Origin: Labilithrix sp.
Lineage (GTDB): Bacteria; Myxococcota_A; Polyangia; Polyangiales; Polyangiaceae
Direction of reading: 5' to 3'
Assembly (NCBI GenBank): GCA_019637225.1
Contig: JAHBWC010000008.1
Span: forward strand, 1-64,000
DNA: 64,000 nucleotides
Position numbers and translations under genes: made by a program. Shown one piece after another: positions 46,484 through 53,681 of the stretch; the stretch's first letter is position 1; each line of letters starts with the position of its first letter. Under the pieces are notes generated by a model. The model saw nothing but the letters and a program-made list of their open reading frames with translations. It was not told where the DNA came from and searched no databases.

Positions 46484-48265
46484 GTGTCGACAGTGTTCGA
46501 TCGGGACAGCTCGCGCCGCCTGTTCGTCCAGAGCGTCAGCCGCTCGTTCGTGCCGCTCCTCGCGGGAGTGCTCTACACCGTCACGGCGAGCCGCGTTCTC
46601 CTGGGCGGCGACTCGGCGGAGCTCGCCGCGGTGGGAGCGACAGGCGGCGTCGCTCATCCTCCTGGGTATCCGCTGTACATCCTGTGGCTGCGCGCGACGT
46701 CGTGGCTCCCGGCGACATCGCCCGCCCACCGCGCCGCGCTCGCGACGGCGATCCTCGGCGCACTCTCGGTAGCCGCCCTGCAGCAAGCCTGCGTCGCGTG
46801 GGGTGCGCGCCAGCGCACCGCCGCGGTCGCGGCCGCGATCTACGCCGTGTCCCCGCTCGCGTGGCGCCTCGCGACCGAGCCCGAGGTGTTCGCGCTCAAC
46901 GTCCTCCTGGCGATGGGGATCGTCATCTTCGCCGCGCCCGGCCCGCCGCCCCGTGGCAGCGAGACGTTGCGTGTCGCCGTGCTCGCCCTGCTCGCGGGCC
47001 TCGGCATATCGAACCATCACACCATCGTGTTGCTCGCGCCACTCGGTCTCTGGGCCTCCGTCCGTGCGCTCCGGCACGCGCGCGCGCCGGGACTCGCAGC
47101 CCTCGCGGGGATTTCCACCCTGGCCATCGGTCTCTCCGCGTACGCGTACCTCGTGGTCGCATCGCGCGCTGCGCCACTCGACGCTGGGTGCGTGTGGGGC
47201 GACACCGGTACAGCGTCCGGACTCCTTCACCACTTCCTCCGGAAGGACTACGGGACGACGCAGCTCGCGGTCTCGACCGCCGCTCCGGACCCTGTGCGCC
47301 ATTGGGTGGTCCTCGGACACAGCCTGCTCGGCTCGTGCGGGCTTCCTCTCTTCGGCCTCGCCGTGTTTCGCGTGCGACGAGAGCGCGTCGCGACGTTGAT
47401 GCTGGTCGCCTGCTTCGTCCTCACTGGCCCTGCCCTCGTCTCACTCTTCAACCTCCCCAGCCACGGAGTCGGGCGACTGGTCGTCTCCCGCTTTCACCTC
47501 CTTCCGCTTGCGCTCGGAGTCCACCTCGGCGCCGTCGGACTCGACCGCGCGTTGGCGTTCGTCCCACGGCGCGCCGGAGCGGCGCTGCTCGCCGTCATCG
47601 CTCCTCTGCTCGGTGTGCGAGCGGCATGCTCGTGGGCAGACGTTCGCGCCGATCATCGTCCGACGACGGAGCTCTATGTGCGCAACGTGCTCACGACGTT
47701 GCCTGAGAACGCGATTGTCCTCGCTTCGAGCGACGACGTCATCGGAGGCTTCCTCTACGCGCGGTGCGCGCTCGGGCTACGTCCGGACGTCGACGTCATC
47801 AGCCCGCATCTGCTTCTCTCGGACTGGTACCCGCGTCGACTCAGCGCCAAGCTCGGCTACGAGGTGGTGCGGGGGGTGCGCCGCCCCGGCGCGGAGCATC
47901 CGACGCTCAGTGGACCGGCGCTGTTGACCCAGACGCTCGCCACGGGGCGCCCCGTCTTTCTCACAGCGTGGTTCGTGCCCCAGCTCGCGACCTCGTTCCC
48001 GAGCTATCCGGTGGGTCCGCTGATTCGTGTCGTCGACCGCCCGGAGGCGGTGCTCGCGCCGGGACCGCTCCTCGCGCTGAACGAGCGCGTCTTCGAGCGT
48101 CTCGACCTCGAGGGCGTTCCCGCGCCCCCGGGCACGTGGGCAGGCGCGCGCGCAGCGGACTACGCGAGGCCCTGGCTCGTGCTCGCCCAGGCGTTCGAGC
48201 GCGGCGGGGATCCGACGGCTGCCGCGTGGTGCCGGGAGCGCGCGCGCACGCTGACGCCCCGATGA
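46484..48265 (+). CDS. DUF2723-family multi-pass membrane protein (probable glycosyltransferase-like)
   Basis: A GTG start leads into the DUF2723 signature LLGGDSAELAAVGATGGVAHPPGYPLYILW at about residues 38-68. About ten to twelve membrane helices follow (AVAAAIYAVSPLAW, VLALLAGLGISNHHTIVLLAPLG). The C-terminal 200 residues form a soluble domain (NVLTTLPENAIVLASSDDVIGGFLYARCALG), as in other members. The family resembles GT-C-type glycosyltransferases that use lipid-linked sugars, so a role in glycosylating exported protein is plausible. The position between pilin genes suggests pilin as a substrate, but this is inference. Confidence 0.8.
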   Translation: MSTVFDRDSSRRLFVQSVSRSFVPLLAGVLYTVTASRVLLGGDSAELAAVGATGGVAHPPGYPLYILWLRATSWLPATSPAHRAALATAILGALSVAALQQACVAWGARQRTAAVAAAIYAVSPLAWRLATEPEVFALNVLLAMGIVIFAAPGPPPRGSETLRVAVLALLAGLGISNHHTIVLLAPLGLWASVRALRHARAPGLAALAGISTLAIGLSAYAYLVVASRAAPLDAGCVWGDTGTASGLLHHFLRKDYGTTQLAVSTAAPDPVRHWVVLGHSLLGSCGLPLFGLAVFRVRRERVATLMLVACFVLTGPALVSLFNLPSHGVGRLVVSRFHLLPLALGVHLGAVGLDRALAFVPRRAGAALLAVIAPLLGVRAACSWADVRADHRPTTELYVRNVLTTLPENAIVLASSDDVIGGFLYARCALGLRPDVDVISPHLLLSDWYPRRLSAKLGYEVVRGVRRPGAEHPTLSGPALLTQTLATGRPVFLTAWFVPQLATSFPSYPVGPLIRVVDRPEAVLAPGPLLALNERVFERLDLEGVPAPPGTWAGARAADYARPWLVLAQAFERGGDPTAAAWCRERARTLTPR

Positions 48266-48291
48266 GTGCGGGCGCTGCCTACATCCGAGGT

Positions 48292-48306
48292 GGACGTTTT
48301 TCGTCC
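48292..48306. promoter_or_regulatory. Palindrome GGACG-N5-CGTCC, copy 1 before second pilin
   Basis: GGACGTTTTTCGTCC; the next copy begins 33 bp downstream, about three helical turns. Confidence 0.45.
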
Positions 48307-48324
48307 TCACTCGTGCGCCCGAAC

Positions 48325-48339
48325 GGACGAACTTCGTCC
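48325..48339. promoter_or_regulatory. Palindrome GGACG-N5-CGTCC, copy 2 before second pilin
   Basis: GGACGAACTTCGTCC has perfect 7-bp arms and lies about 98 bp upstream of the sigma-54-like -24 element, an enhancer-like spacing. Confidence 0.5.
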
Positions 48340-48433
48340 ACGCCGCGCGCTGGGCGCGCGAGGAGCTCGCGCCACAATCTCGCTTTTCCGCGCGATGCCC
48401 GTAAGATTGGGCCCGACGGAGACGAGGCGGCTA

Positions 48434-48452
48434 CTCGGCACGACCAATGCTT
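48434..48452 (+). promoter_or_regulatory. Sigma-54-like promoter
   Basis: CGGCACG-ACCA-ATGCT keeps the essential GG (48437-48438) and GC (48449-48450) ten bases apart. It lies about 137 bp before the second pilin start. It overlaps a perfect dyad, so the match could be incidental. Confidence 0.4.
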
Positions 48453-48459
48453 GGTCGTG
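48439..48459. promoter_or_regulatory. Perfect 9-bp-arm dyad over the sigma-54-like site
   Basis: Arms CACGACCAA and TTGGTCGTG flank TGC. The core CCAATGCTTGG is identical to that of the dyad at 27276-27292. Confidence 0.5.
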
Positions 48460-48587
48460 AAGCCAGGATGACGACGTGGACGCGAGCGCGGCCACGGAAC
48501 GAGGGTTCGTTTCTCGTCGGCCGGTGCGGAACTACGGCCTCCCCGCACCGAGTCCAGGGTTTGGCCGAACGTACGGAGCATCCACTC

Positions 48588-49175
48588 ATGTCCATTCGCA
48601 AAAGGCTCAAGGGCGGCTTCACGCTCGTGGAGCTCATGATCGTCGTCGCCATCGTCGGTGTCCTCGCGGTGCTCGCGGTCTACGGCGTCCGCAAGTACAT
48701 CGCGAACGCGAAGACCGCAGAGGCGAAGAACGCCCTCGGTCAGATCGGCAAGGACGCCGCGAGCGCGCTTGAGCGCGAGATCATCGCCCCGGCGGTCCTC
48801 GCCGGCGGCGCGACGGCGGCGCTGAATCGCCGCCTCTGCCTCTCAGCCTCGGTGACCGTTCCGGGCACCGCGGCCGAAATCAAGGGTCAGAAGTACCAGC
48901 CGAACCCCAATCCGCTCCAGGACTACAACGTGGATTCGGCGACGCCGGGCATGGGCTTCGCGTGCCTCAAGTTCGAGATGTCGACGCCCCAGTACTACAT
49001 GTACAACTACACGTCGGACTCGTCGGCCACCGCCATCGGAACAGTGATCACCGCCACAGCGAACGGCGACCTCAACGGTGACGACGTGCTTTCGACGTTC
49101 ATTCTGCGCGGCGCAATGGAAGGGGCTCAGCTCAAGCTCGCCCCCTCGATCGACGAGACCAATCCGGAGGAGTGA
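48588..49175 (+). CDS. Type IV pilin (PilA-like)
   Basis: A ten-residue leader, MSIRKRLKGG, precedes FTLVELMIVVAIVGVLAVLA; cleavage at G10|F11 with Glu at +5 is canonical. The helix continues with VRKYIANAKTAEAKNALGQI. The globular domain has two Cys and ends with ANGDLNGDDVLSTFILRG, a DxNxDD-type loop like calcium sites of some pilins, and the tail SIDETNPEE. The 195-residue product could be the major pilin. The start follows GGAG about ten bases upstream and a regulatory region rich in dyads. A strong terminator follows. Confidence 0.92.
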   Translation: MSIRKRLKGGFTLVELMIVVAIVGVLAVLAVYGVRKYIANAKTAEAKNALGQIGKDAASALEREIIAPAVLAGGATAALNRRLCLSASVTVPGTAAEIKGQKYQPNPNPLQDYNVDSATPGMGFACLKFEMSTPQYYMYNYTSDSSATAIGTVITATANGDLNGDDVLSTFILRGAMEGAQLKLAPSIDETNPEE

Positions 49176-49193
49176 CCTCCACTGGCTCGATGG

Positions 49194-49240
49194 CGCCGAG
49201 GCCCGCGCGATGCGCGAGCCTCGGCGTCGTTCGTTTTGTT
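49194..49240 (+). terminator. Intrinsic terminator after the second pilin gene
   Basis: Outer stem CGCCGAGGC/GCCTCGGCG and inner stem CGCGC/GCGCG with loop GAT are followed by TCGTTCGTTTTGTT. It begins 19 nt after the stop. Confidence 0.85.
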
Positions 49241-49316
49241 CGCGAAGAGCCTCGAGACCATGCTGGTGCGCTCACGCCCGTCGACCAGGCCCCTTCCTCG
49301 CTGCTATCTTCTCCGC

Positions 49317-49871
49317 GTGCTTCGGCTCCAGCAGCGGCGAGGATTCTCGGCGATCGAGCTCATGAACTTCTTCGCGCTCGCCGCGATCCTGACGGCGGTC
49401 GGGATGTATGCGCTCGCGCGCTACGTCCGCCACGGGAAGACCGCAGAGGCGCGCGAATCGGTGACGCGGCTCGCGTCGGGGGCGGCCGAGTACTACAACC
49501 GCTCGGACGCGACGCAGCCGGCGGGGGCCTCTCCGCAGGCCGTGCACGCCATGCGACACTTTCCCCCGAGCTCACGCGCGCCCGTCCCCGAGGATCCGCT
49601 GAACGTTCGCGGCCGCAAGTACCAGAGCAACGGCGCGGATTGGGCGGTCAGCCCTTGGCAGGATCTGCGCTTCTCAATCATTCAGCCGCAGTGCTACCAG
49701 TATTCGTTCGAATCGCTGGGCTCCGGGGCGTCCGCGAAAGCGCGCGTGAGCGCCGAGGGGGACCTCGACGGCGATGGAACGCGCTCCCGGTACTCGCTCA
49801 CCGTCGCTCCCGACGAGAGCCTCACCGCCGTCGTCGCGACCGAGATCGAGCGCTCCGATCCCGAAGAGTGA
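49317..49871 (+). CDS. Type IV pilin-like protein
   Basis: With the GTG at 49317 the leader is nine residues (MLRLQQRRG) and the mature end is FSAIELMNFFALAAILTAVG, with Glu at +5. An ATG at 49260 would give a 28-residue leader, less typical. The helix then reads YVRHGKTAEARESV. The globular domain includes RGRKYQSNGADW, close to KGQKYQPNPNPL of the second pilin, two Cys separated widely or single, and the loop AEGDLDGDGTRSRYSLT. It is 184 residues. It may be a minor or alternative pilin in the same machine. Confidence 0.82.
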   Translation: MLRLQQRRGFSAIELMNFFALAAILTAVGMYALARYVRHGKTAEARESVTRLASGAAEYYNRSDATQPAGASPQAVHAMRHFPPSSRAPVPEDPLNVRGRKYQSNGADWAVSPWQDLRFSIIQPQCYQYSFESLGSGASAKARVSAEGDLDGDGTRSRYSLTVAPDESLTAVVATEIERSDPEE

Positions 49872-50008
49872 CGTCACGCGCGTGGCAGGAACCGGCGCGC
49901 CCGTCGGCACGACGCGAGGTCGACGGCTGCGCGAGCGCGGCTCCGCCCACCCTCCACGTCACGTGACTACCCTCCTACGGGGGGTGATGCTACTCGACAG
50001 AAAGGCCC

Positions 50009-50485
50009 ATGCGCTCTTTCACGCCCATCGAGCTCGCCGTCGGCGCCGCGCTTCTCGGCTCCGTAACGGCGGTGGCGCTTCCGGCGTTCACCCGAGAGCT
50101 TCACGCTTCTCGTTTCGTCGAGCCGACGGACGCGCTGGCGCGGATGAGCCAGCACGCCGTCGCTTACGCCGAGATGAACCGGCGGTTCTCTGACCCCGCC
50201 CCTCTTACGCCTGAAACGCCGCCTCGAGGGTCGAAGGTCGTGACGCCCGCCGAAGCCTGGGAGCTTCCGTCCTGGACCGCGCTCGACTTCCGGCCCGTCG
50301 CGGACGGGGCGCCGCAGGCCTACGCCTACGCCTTCGACTCGCTGCCGGACAGCTTCGTCGCTCGCGCGCACGGGGACCTCGACGGAGACGGCATCGTCAG
50401 CACCTTCGAGATGCGGGGGACGGCACCCGACGGCGGGCCGCCGTCGGTGGTCCCCGGCATGTACATCGAGGCAGAGCTCGAATGA
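50009..50485 (+). CDS. Minor pilin-like protein with atypical leader
   Basis: The protein begins MRS followed by FTPIELAVGAALLGSVTAVA. The Phe/Glu+5 hydrophobic helix is clear, but the leader is only three residues and ends in Ser, not Gly, so prepilin peptidase processing is doubtful. The globular part ends with AHGDLDGDGIVSTFEMRG, the same loop as in the two preceding pilins, and the sequence is 158 residues. It overlaps the next gene by four bases, so the two are co-translated. Probable minor pilin or pseudopilin; exact role unknown. Confidence 0.78.
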   Translation: MRSFTPIELAVGAALLGSVTAVALPAFTRELHASRFVEPTDALARMSQHAVAYAEMNRRFSDPAPLTPETPPRGSKVVTPAEAWELPSWTALDFRPVADGAPQAYAYAFDSLPDSFVARAHGDLDGDGIVSTFEMRGTAPDGGPPSVVPGMYIEAELE

Positions 50486-51372
50486 GAGGGCGTCGAGGAG
50501 AGGCGCTCGCGCTCGCGCTCCTGACGGTCTCTGCAGCAGGGCTCGGGGTGGTCCAGCCCCGGCTCGCACGCGACGTCGCAGCGGTCCGCGAACGCGATGA
50601 GGTCTTCGCGCTCCCGCCCGCCGAGCAACTGCGGGCGATGACGTTTGGCTACCGACACGCCGCGGCCGACCTCATCTGGGCCAAGATGCTCGTCGAGCAC
50701 GGCCTTCACTGGCAGGAGAAGCGCAAGCTCAAGGCACTCCCGTCGTACATCGACGCGATCATCGCGCTCGAGCCCGATCATCCCGTCCTCTACCAGTTCG
50801 TCGACACCCTGATCGTATTTCAGCCAGGAGCCCCGACGCCGGACGACGCTCGCCTCGCTCGTGGCTACCTCGAGCGGGGCACTCGAGAGCGGCCTTACGA
50901 TGCCGAGATCTGGCTCCACTACGGTCAGTACCTGGCGTACCTCGCGCCGTCGCTGCTGACGGACAACGCCGAGATCGAGCGATGGCGGACCGACGGCGCG
51001 CGGGCGTTGATGCACGCGGTAGAGCTCGGTGCGGACGCCGATCGTTCTCTCGCAGCATCGACGATCCTCACCAAGAGCGGAGAGCGGAAGGCAACGATCG
51101 AGCATCTTCGGCGCGCGTACGCACTGACGGACGACCACGAGACACGGCGTCAGATCGCGCTGAAGCTCGAGCGCCTGAACGCCGGCACCGACGCGGCGGA
51201 CGCCGTCGCCCGCGTCGAGTCCGAGTGGCAAACGCGTTACCCGTTCCTCTCCCGGGGAACCATGCTGCTCATCGGTCCGCACCGCACCCCGGACGCGTGC
51301 GCCGGCCCGCATCAAGAGGCGAAGAGCGGATGCCCGCGCGACTGGACCGACGCGACGCGCGACGCGCGCTGA
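50482..51372 (+). CDS. Helical-repeat (TPR-like) protein linked to the pilin genes
   Basis: The ATGA overlap with the minor pilin gene indicates coupling. A short hydrophobic N-terminus (GEALALALLTVSAAGLGVVQ) may be a signal or anchor. The rest is helical with TPR-like units (FGYRHAAADLIWAKMLVEHG, YIDAIIALEPDHPVLYQFVD, ARGYLERGTRERPYDAEIWL, SLAASTILTKSGERKATIEH). The C-terminus has two Cys. The family resembles small TPR proteins found beside pilins in delta-proteobacteria. A pilus-assembly or pilin-binding role is reasonable but inferred. Confidence 0.7.
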   Translation: MRGRRGEALALALLTVSAAGLGVVQPRLARDVAAVRERDEVFALPPAEQLRAMTFGYRHAAADLIWAKMLVEHGLHWQEKRKLKALPSYIDAIIALEPDHPVLYQFVDTLIVFQPGAPTPDDARLARGYLERGTRERPYDAEIWLHYGQYLAYLAPSLLTDNAEIERWRTDGARALMHAVELGADADRSLAASTILTKSGERKATIEHLRRAYALTDDHETRRQIALKLERLNAGTDAADAVARVESEWQTRYPFLSRGTMLLIGPHRTPDACAGPHQEAKSGCPRDWTDATRDAR

Positions 51373-51387
51373 CGGCGTCCCGAGCGC

Positions 51388-52578
51388 CTACTCCACCAGC
51401 ACGGTCCGCAAGCTCACCATCGTCTGCTCCTCCGAGCCCGGGAGCTTCGCCCAGACGCTGACCTCGTAGAGTCCCGACTGCCCCTTGTCGGAGAGCGGCA
51501 CGTCGATCGCGATCTTCGGCCCGTCGATCCGCGCGAGGATGGGCGTGACGAAGCCCGGCCCCCAGTACATCTGGAACGGCTTCGGCACCGGGTAGCTGCG
51601 GCGGCGGTTGAGCTCGCTCGCGGCGATGGGCTTCGGGAGCGCCACGCGCGCGACGCCTACGCCCGTCGGACGCGCGCCGTTCGAGAGCGTGCCTTCGACG
51701 TGGACCGTCGCGCCGGGCTTCGCCTTCCGAGGGAGCGGTGCGTACGTGCCGTATCCATCGACGAACTCCTGAGCGAAGCACGGCACCGCGAGCTCCTTGG
51801 CCGTCTCGACGAACTGCGCGACGCCGATGCCGACGCGCGTGTGTGCGGGCTTCAGGATGTTGCGCCGGTGACCGTCGTTCGGCGGCACCTCGTCGAAGAA
51901 GAGCGACTCGGCGCGCTCGACCTGCTTCGGATCGATGAGCGGCTTCGCGTCCACCGTCCGCTTCGCCTCGTCGGTGAAGCAAAGCGCGTTCTCGAGGACC
52001 ATGTCCGCGCCGCCGGCCTCCGTGTGCCGCTGCTCCGGGACCGAGCCGTCGCTTCCCCAGTGGCCGAGAAAGCCGAGCCGCACCATGTCCTCGGCGTGGC
52101 GCTGGCCGGCGGCCGTCGGCGGGCCCTCGTCGAGCTCGACGGGAGCGAGGCCGTGCGCGGCGCGGTCGCGGTTGATCAGCGCCAGCATGTAGCGGCGTGC
52201 CTCCGGCACGGTCAGCGGCGCCCGCGGGCGCTCGACGACGGGCACGGTCGCCTTCTGCGCCGCCGCCGCACCTCCCGCTCGCCCGGCCCCGGTCCGACGG
52301 CGGGCCGCCGCTCGCCGCGCCGGCTGCGTCGTCCGTCCGTGCCACGCTCGCCGCGGGGACGCCTGCTCCGCGCAGCGCTTCGACCCCTTGGTCACGCCCA
52401 TCCGCTCGCGTGGGTTGCCCCGTGCCGGCCTCGGCGCCGGACGACGAGGCGTCCGCGGCGACGGTCTGGCGCGGCCGCACGCCCGCCGCCGCACGCGCCG
52501 AGCGCGCCGCACGCGCCGAGCGCAGCGCCACGGACGACCTTCGCGAGAGACCGGGAGCGCACGATCGTGGTAGACCAT
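51388..52578 (-). CDS. CAP-domain (SCP/PR1-like) protein with a probably frameshifted N-terminus
   Basis: From about 52245 leftward the protein is a CAP domain: TVPEARRYMLALINRDRAAHGLAPV, QRHAEDMVRLGFLGHWGSDG, SVPEQRHTEAGG, and DEVPPNDGHRRNILKPAHTRVGIGV (HRRNIL helix). About 130 beta-rich residues follow (KPGATVHVEGTLSNG to the stop). Upstream, the same frame is Arg-rich and non-coding-like. A lipoprotein signal lies in another frame (GTG 52562, LAKVVRGAALGACGALGACGGG) and a natural-looking linker in the third frame. Two frameshifts would join signal, linker and domain. Internal starts (ATG 52401) are possible. Bacterial CAP proteins are extracellular, of mostly unknown function. Confidence 0.72.
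   Translation of the reverse strand: MVYHDRALPVSREGRPWRCARRVRRARRVRRRACGRARPSPRTPRRPAPRPARGNPRERMGVTKGSKRCAEQASPRRAWHGRTTQPARRAAARRRTGAGRAGGAAAAQKATVPVVERPRAPLTVPEARRYMLALINRDRAAHGLAPVELDEGPPTAAGQRHAEDMVRLGFLGHWGSDGSVPEQRHTEAGGADMVLENALCFTDEAKRTVDAKPLIDPKQVERAESLFFDEVPPNDGHRRNILKPAHTRVGIGVAQFVETAKELAVPCFAQEFVDGYGTYAPLPRKAKPGATVHVEGTLSNGARPTGVGVARVALPKPIAASELNRRRSYPVPKPFQMYWGPGFVTPILARIDGPKIAIDVPLSDKGQSGLYEVSVWAKLPGSEEQTMVSLRTVLVE
52392..52562 (-). pseudogene. Out-of-frame lipoprotein signal of the CAP gene
   Basis: GTG at 52562 opens MRSRSLAKVVRGAALGACG, then a lipobox LGAC, and stops at 52392 after losing coding character. G/C third positions support it to about 52490. It probably belonged to the CAP protein before a frameshift, or marks a sequence error. 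Confidence 0.5.
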
Positions 52579-52583
52579 AGCCG

Positions 52584-53681
52584 ATGGCCGGACAGTTGGC
52601 CGCACTCTGCGGCCAGATCCTCGTGGTCGGGCTCGCCGGCACCGAGCTCTCGGCGAGCGAACGGCAGGCGCTCGAGAGCGGCGCACGCGGGGGCGTCGTC
52701 TTCTTTCGCCGGAACGTACCGCAGGGCCCCGAGGGCGCGCGCGCCGTCGCCGCGCTCGCCCGCCAGGTTCGCGACGCAGCGCCCGCCGACGCGCCTCCGC
52801 TGGTCGCGATCGATCAAGAGGGCGGGCGCGTCGTGCGAATCGGGCCCCCTGCCCTGGCGCTGCCGCCGATGCGCCGGATCGGGGACCTCGGCGACGTCGA
52901 CTTTGCGGCACGTCTCGCCGAGGCGCAGGCACGCGAGCTCGCCGCGCTCGGCATCACGATGAGCTTCGCGCCCGTGGCCGACATCCACACACGAGCCGAA
53001 AACCCGATCATCGGCGATCGCGCGTTCTCCGACACGCCCGAGGGCGTCGCGGCGTTCGCCGGCGCGTGGGCGCGCGGCCTTCTGCGCGGCGGGGTGCTCT
53101 CATGCCTCAAGCACTTCCCCGGCCACGGCGACACCACGGTCGACTCGCACCTGGCGCTGCCGCGCGTCGAGCGCTCGCGCGAGGACCTCGAGCGGATCGA
53201 GATCGCGCCGTTCCGCGCGCTCGCGCGGGACCCCGCCGTCGCGTCGATGATGACCGCCCACGTCGTCTACCCCGCCCTCGATCCAGGTCCGGCGACGCTA
53301 TCCCGCGCAGTTTGTACGGATCTGATTCGCGGAGCGCTCGGGTTCGAGGGAGTGCTGTTCTCCGACGATCTCGAGATGAAGGCCATCCAGCTCCCCGTGG
53401 GCGAGGCCGCGGTCCTCGCCGTCGCCGCCGGGTGTGACGCGCTACTCATCTGCTCGCGCGAGGACCTCGCCGACGAAGCGCACGGCGCGCTCGTCCGCGA
53501 GGCAGAGGCGTCGGCGGCGTTCCGCGCTCGATGCGAGGAAGCGCGCGAGCGCGTGCTCCGGATGCGCCGGCGCGTGCCCCCGAAGCCGGTCGATGCGTCG
53601 AGCCTCGACGGCGTGTTCGACGCCTCGCGGAGCATCACCCAGGAGCTCGCCTCGCGACTCGACACCGGGAGGCCCTCGTGA
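52584..53681 (+). CDS. nagZ: Beta-N-acetylhexosaminidase, GH3 family
   Basis: NagZ removes N-acetylglucosamine from muropeptides during peptidoglycan recycling. Family motifs are complete: VAIDQEGGRVVR, FAPVADIHTRAENPIIGDRAFS, the catalytic loop CLKHFPGHGDTTVDSH (His general acid/base), and the nucleophile Asp in LFSDDLEMKAI. At 365 residues it is a single-domain cytoplasmic NagZ with no signal peptide. It starts at ATG 52584, six bases from the divergent CAP open frame, and overlaps hutI by four bases, so nagZ-hutI share a transcript. Confidence 0.92.
   Translation: MAGQLAALCGQILVVGLAGTELSASERQALESGARGGVVFFRRNVPQGPEGARAVAALARQVRDAAPADAPPLVAIDQEGGRVVRIGPPALALPPMRRIGDLGDVDFAARLAEAQARELAALGITMSFAPVADIHTRAENPIIGDRAFSDTPEGVAAFAGAWARGLLRGGVLSCLKHFPGHGDTTVDSHLALPRVERSREDLERIEIAPFRALARDPAVASMMTAHVVYPALDPGPATLSRAVCTDLIRGALGFEGVLFSDDLEMKAIQLPVGEAAVLAVAAGCDALLICSREDLADEAHGALVREAEASAAFRARCEEARERVLRMRRRVPPKPVDASSLDGVFDASRSITQELASRLDTGRPS

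Larger units (their letters stand above)
48266..48587. other. 322-bp regulatory region before the second pilin gene
   Basis: It contains two GGACG-N5-CGTCC palindromes, a 21-bp perfect dyad, and an overlapping sigma-54-like promoter, listed separately. No coding gene is supported. Confidence 0.6.

Noticed and set aside
46430..47320. Minus-strand open frame opposite the DUF2723 gene
   Set aside because: Composition is Arg/Glu/Gly/His-rich and it lies wholly over a convincing membrane protein gene.
51373..52642. Alternative minus-strand frame through the CAP gene as a separate protein
   Set aside because: Only its segment near 52300-52480 looks coding; the rest is antisense-like and overlaps the CAP domain in the true frame.
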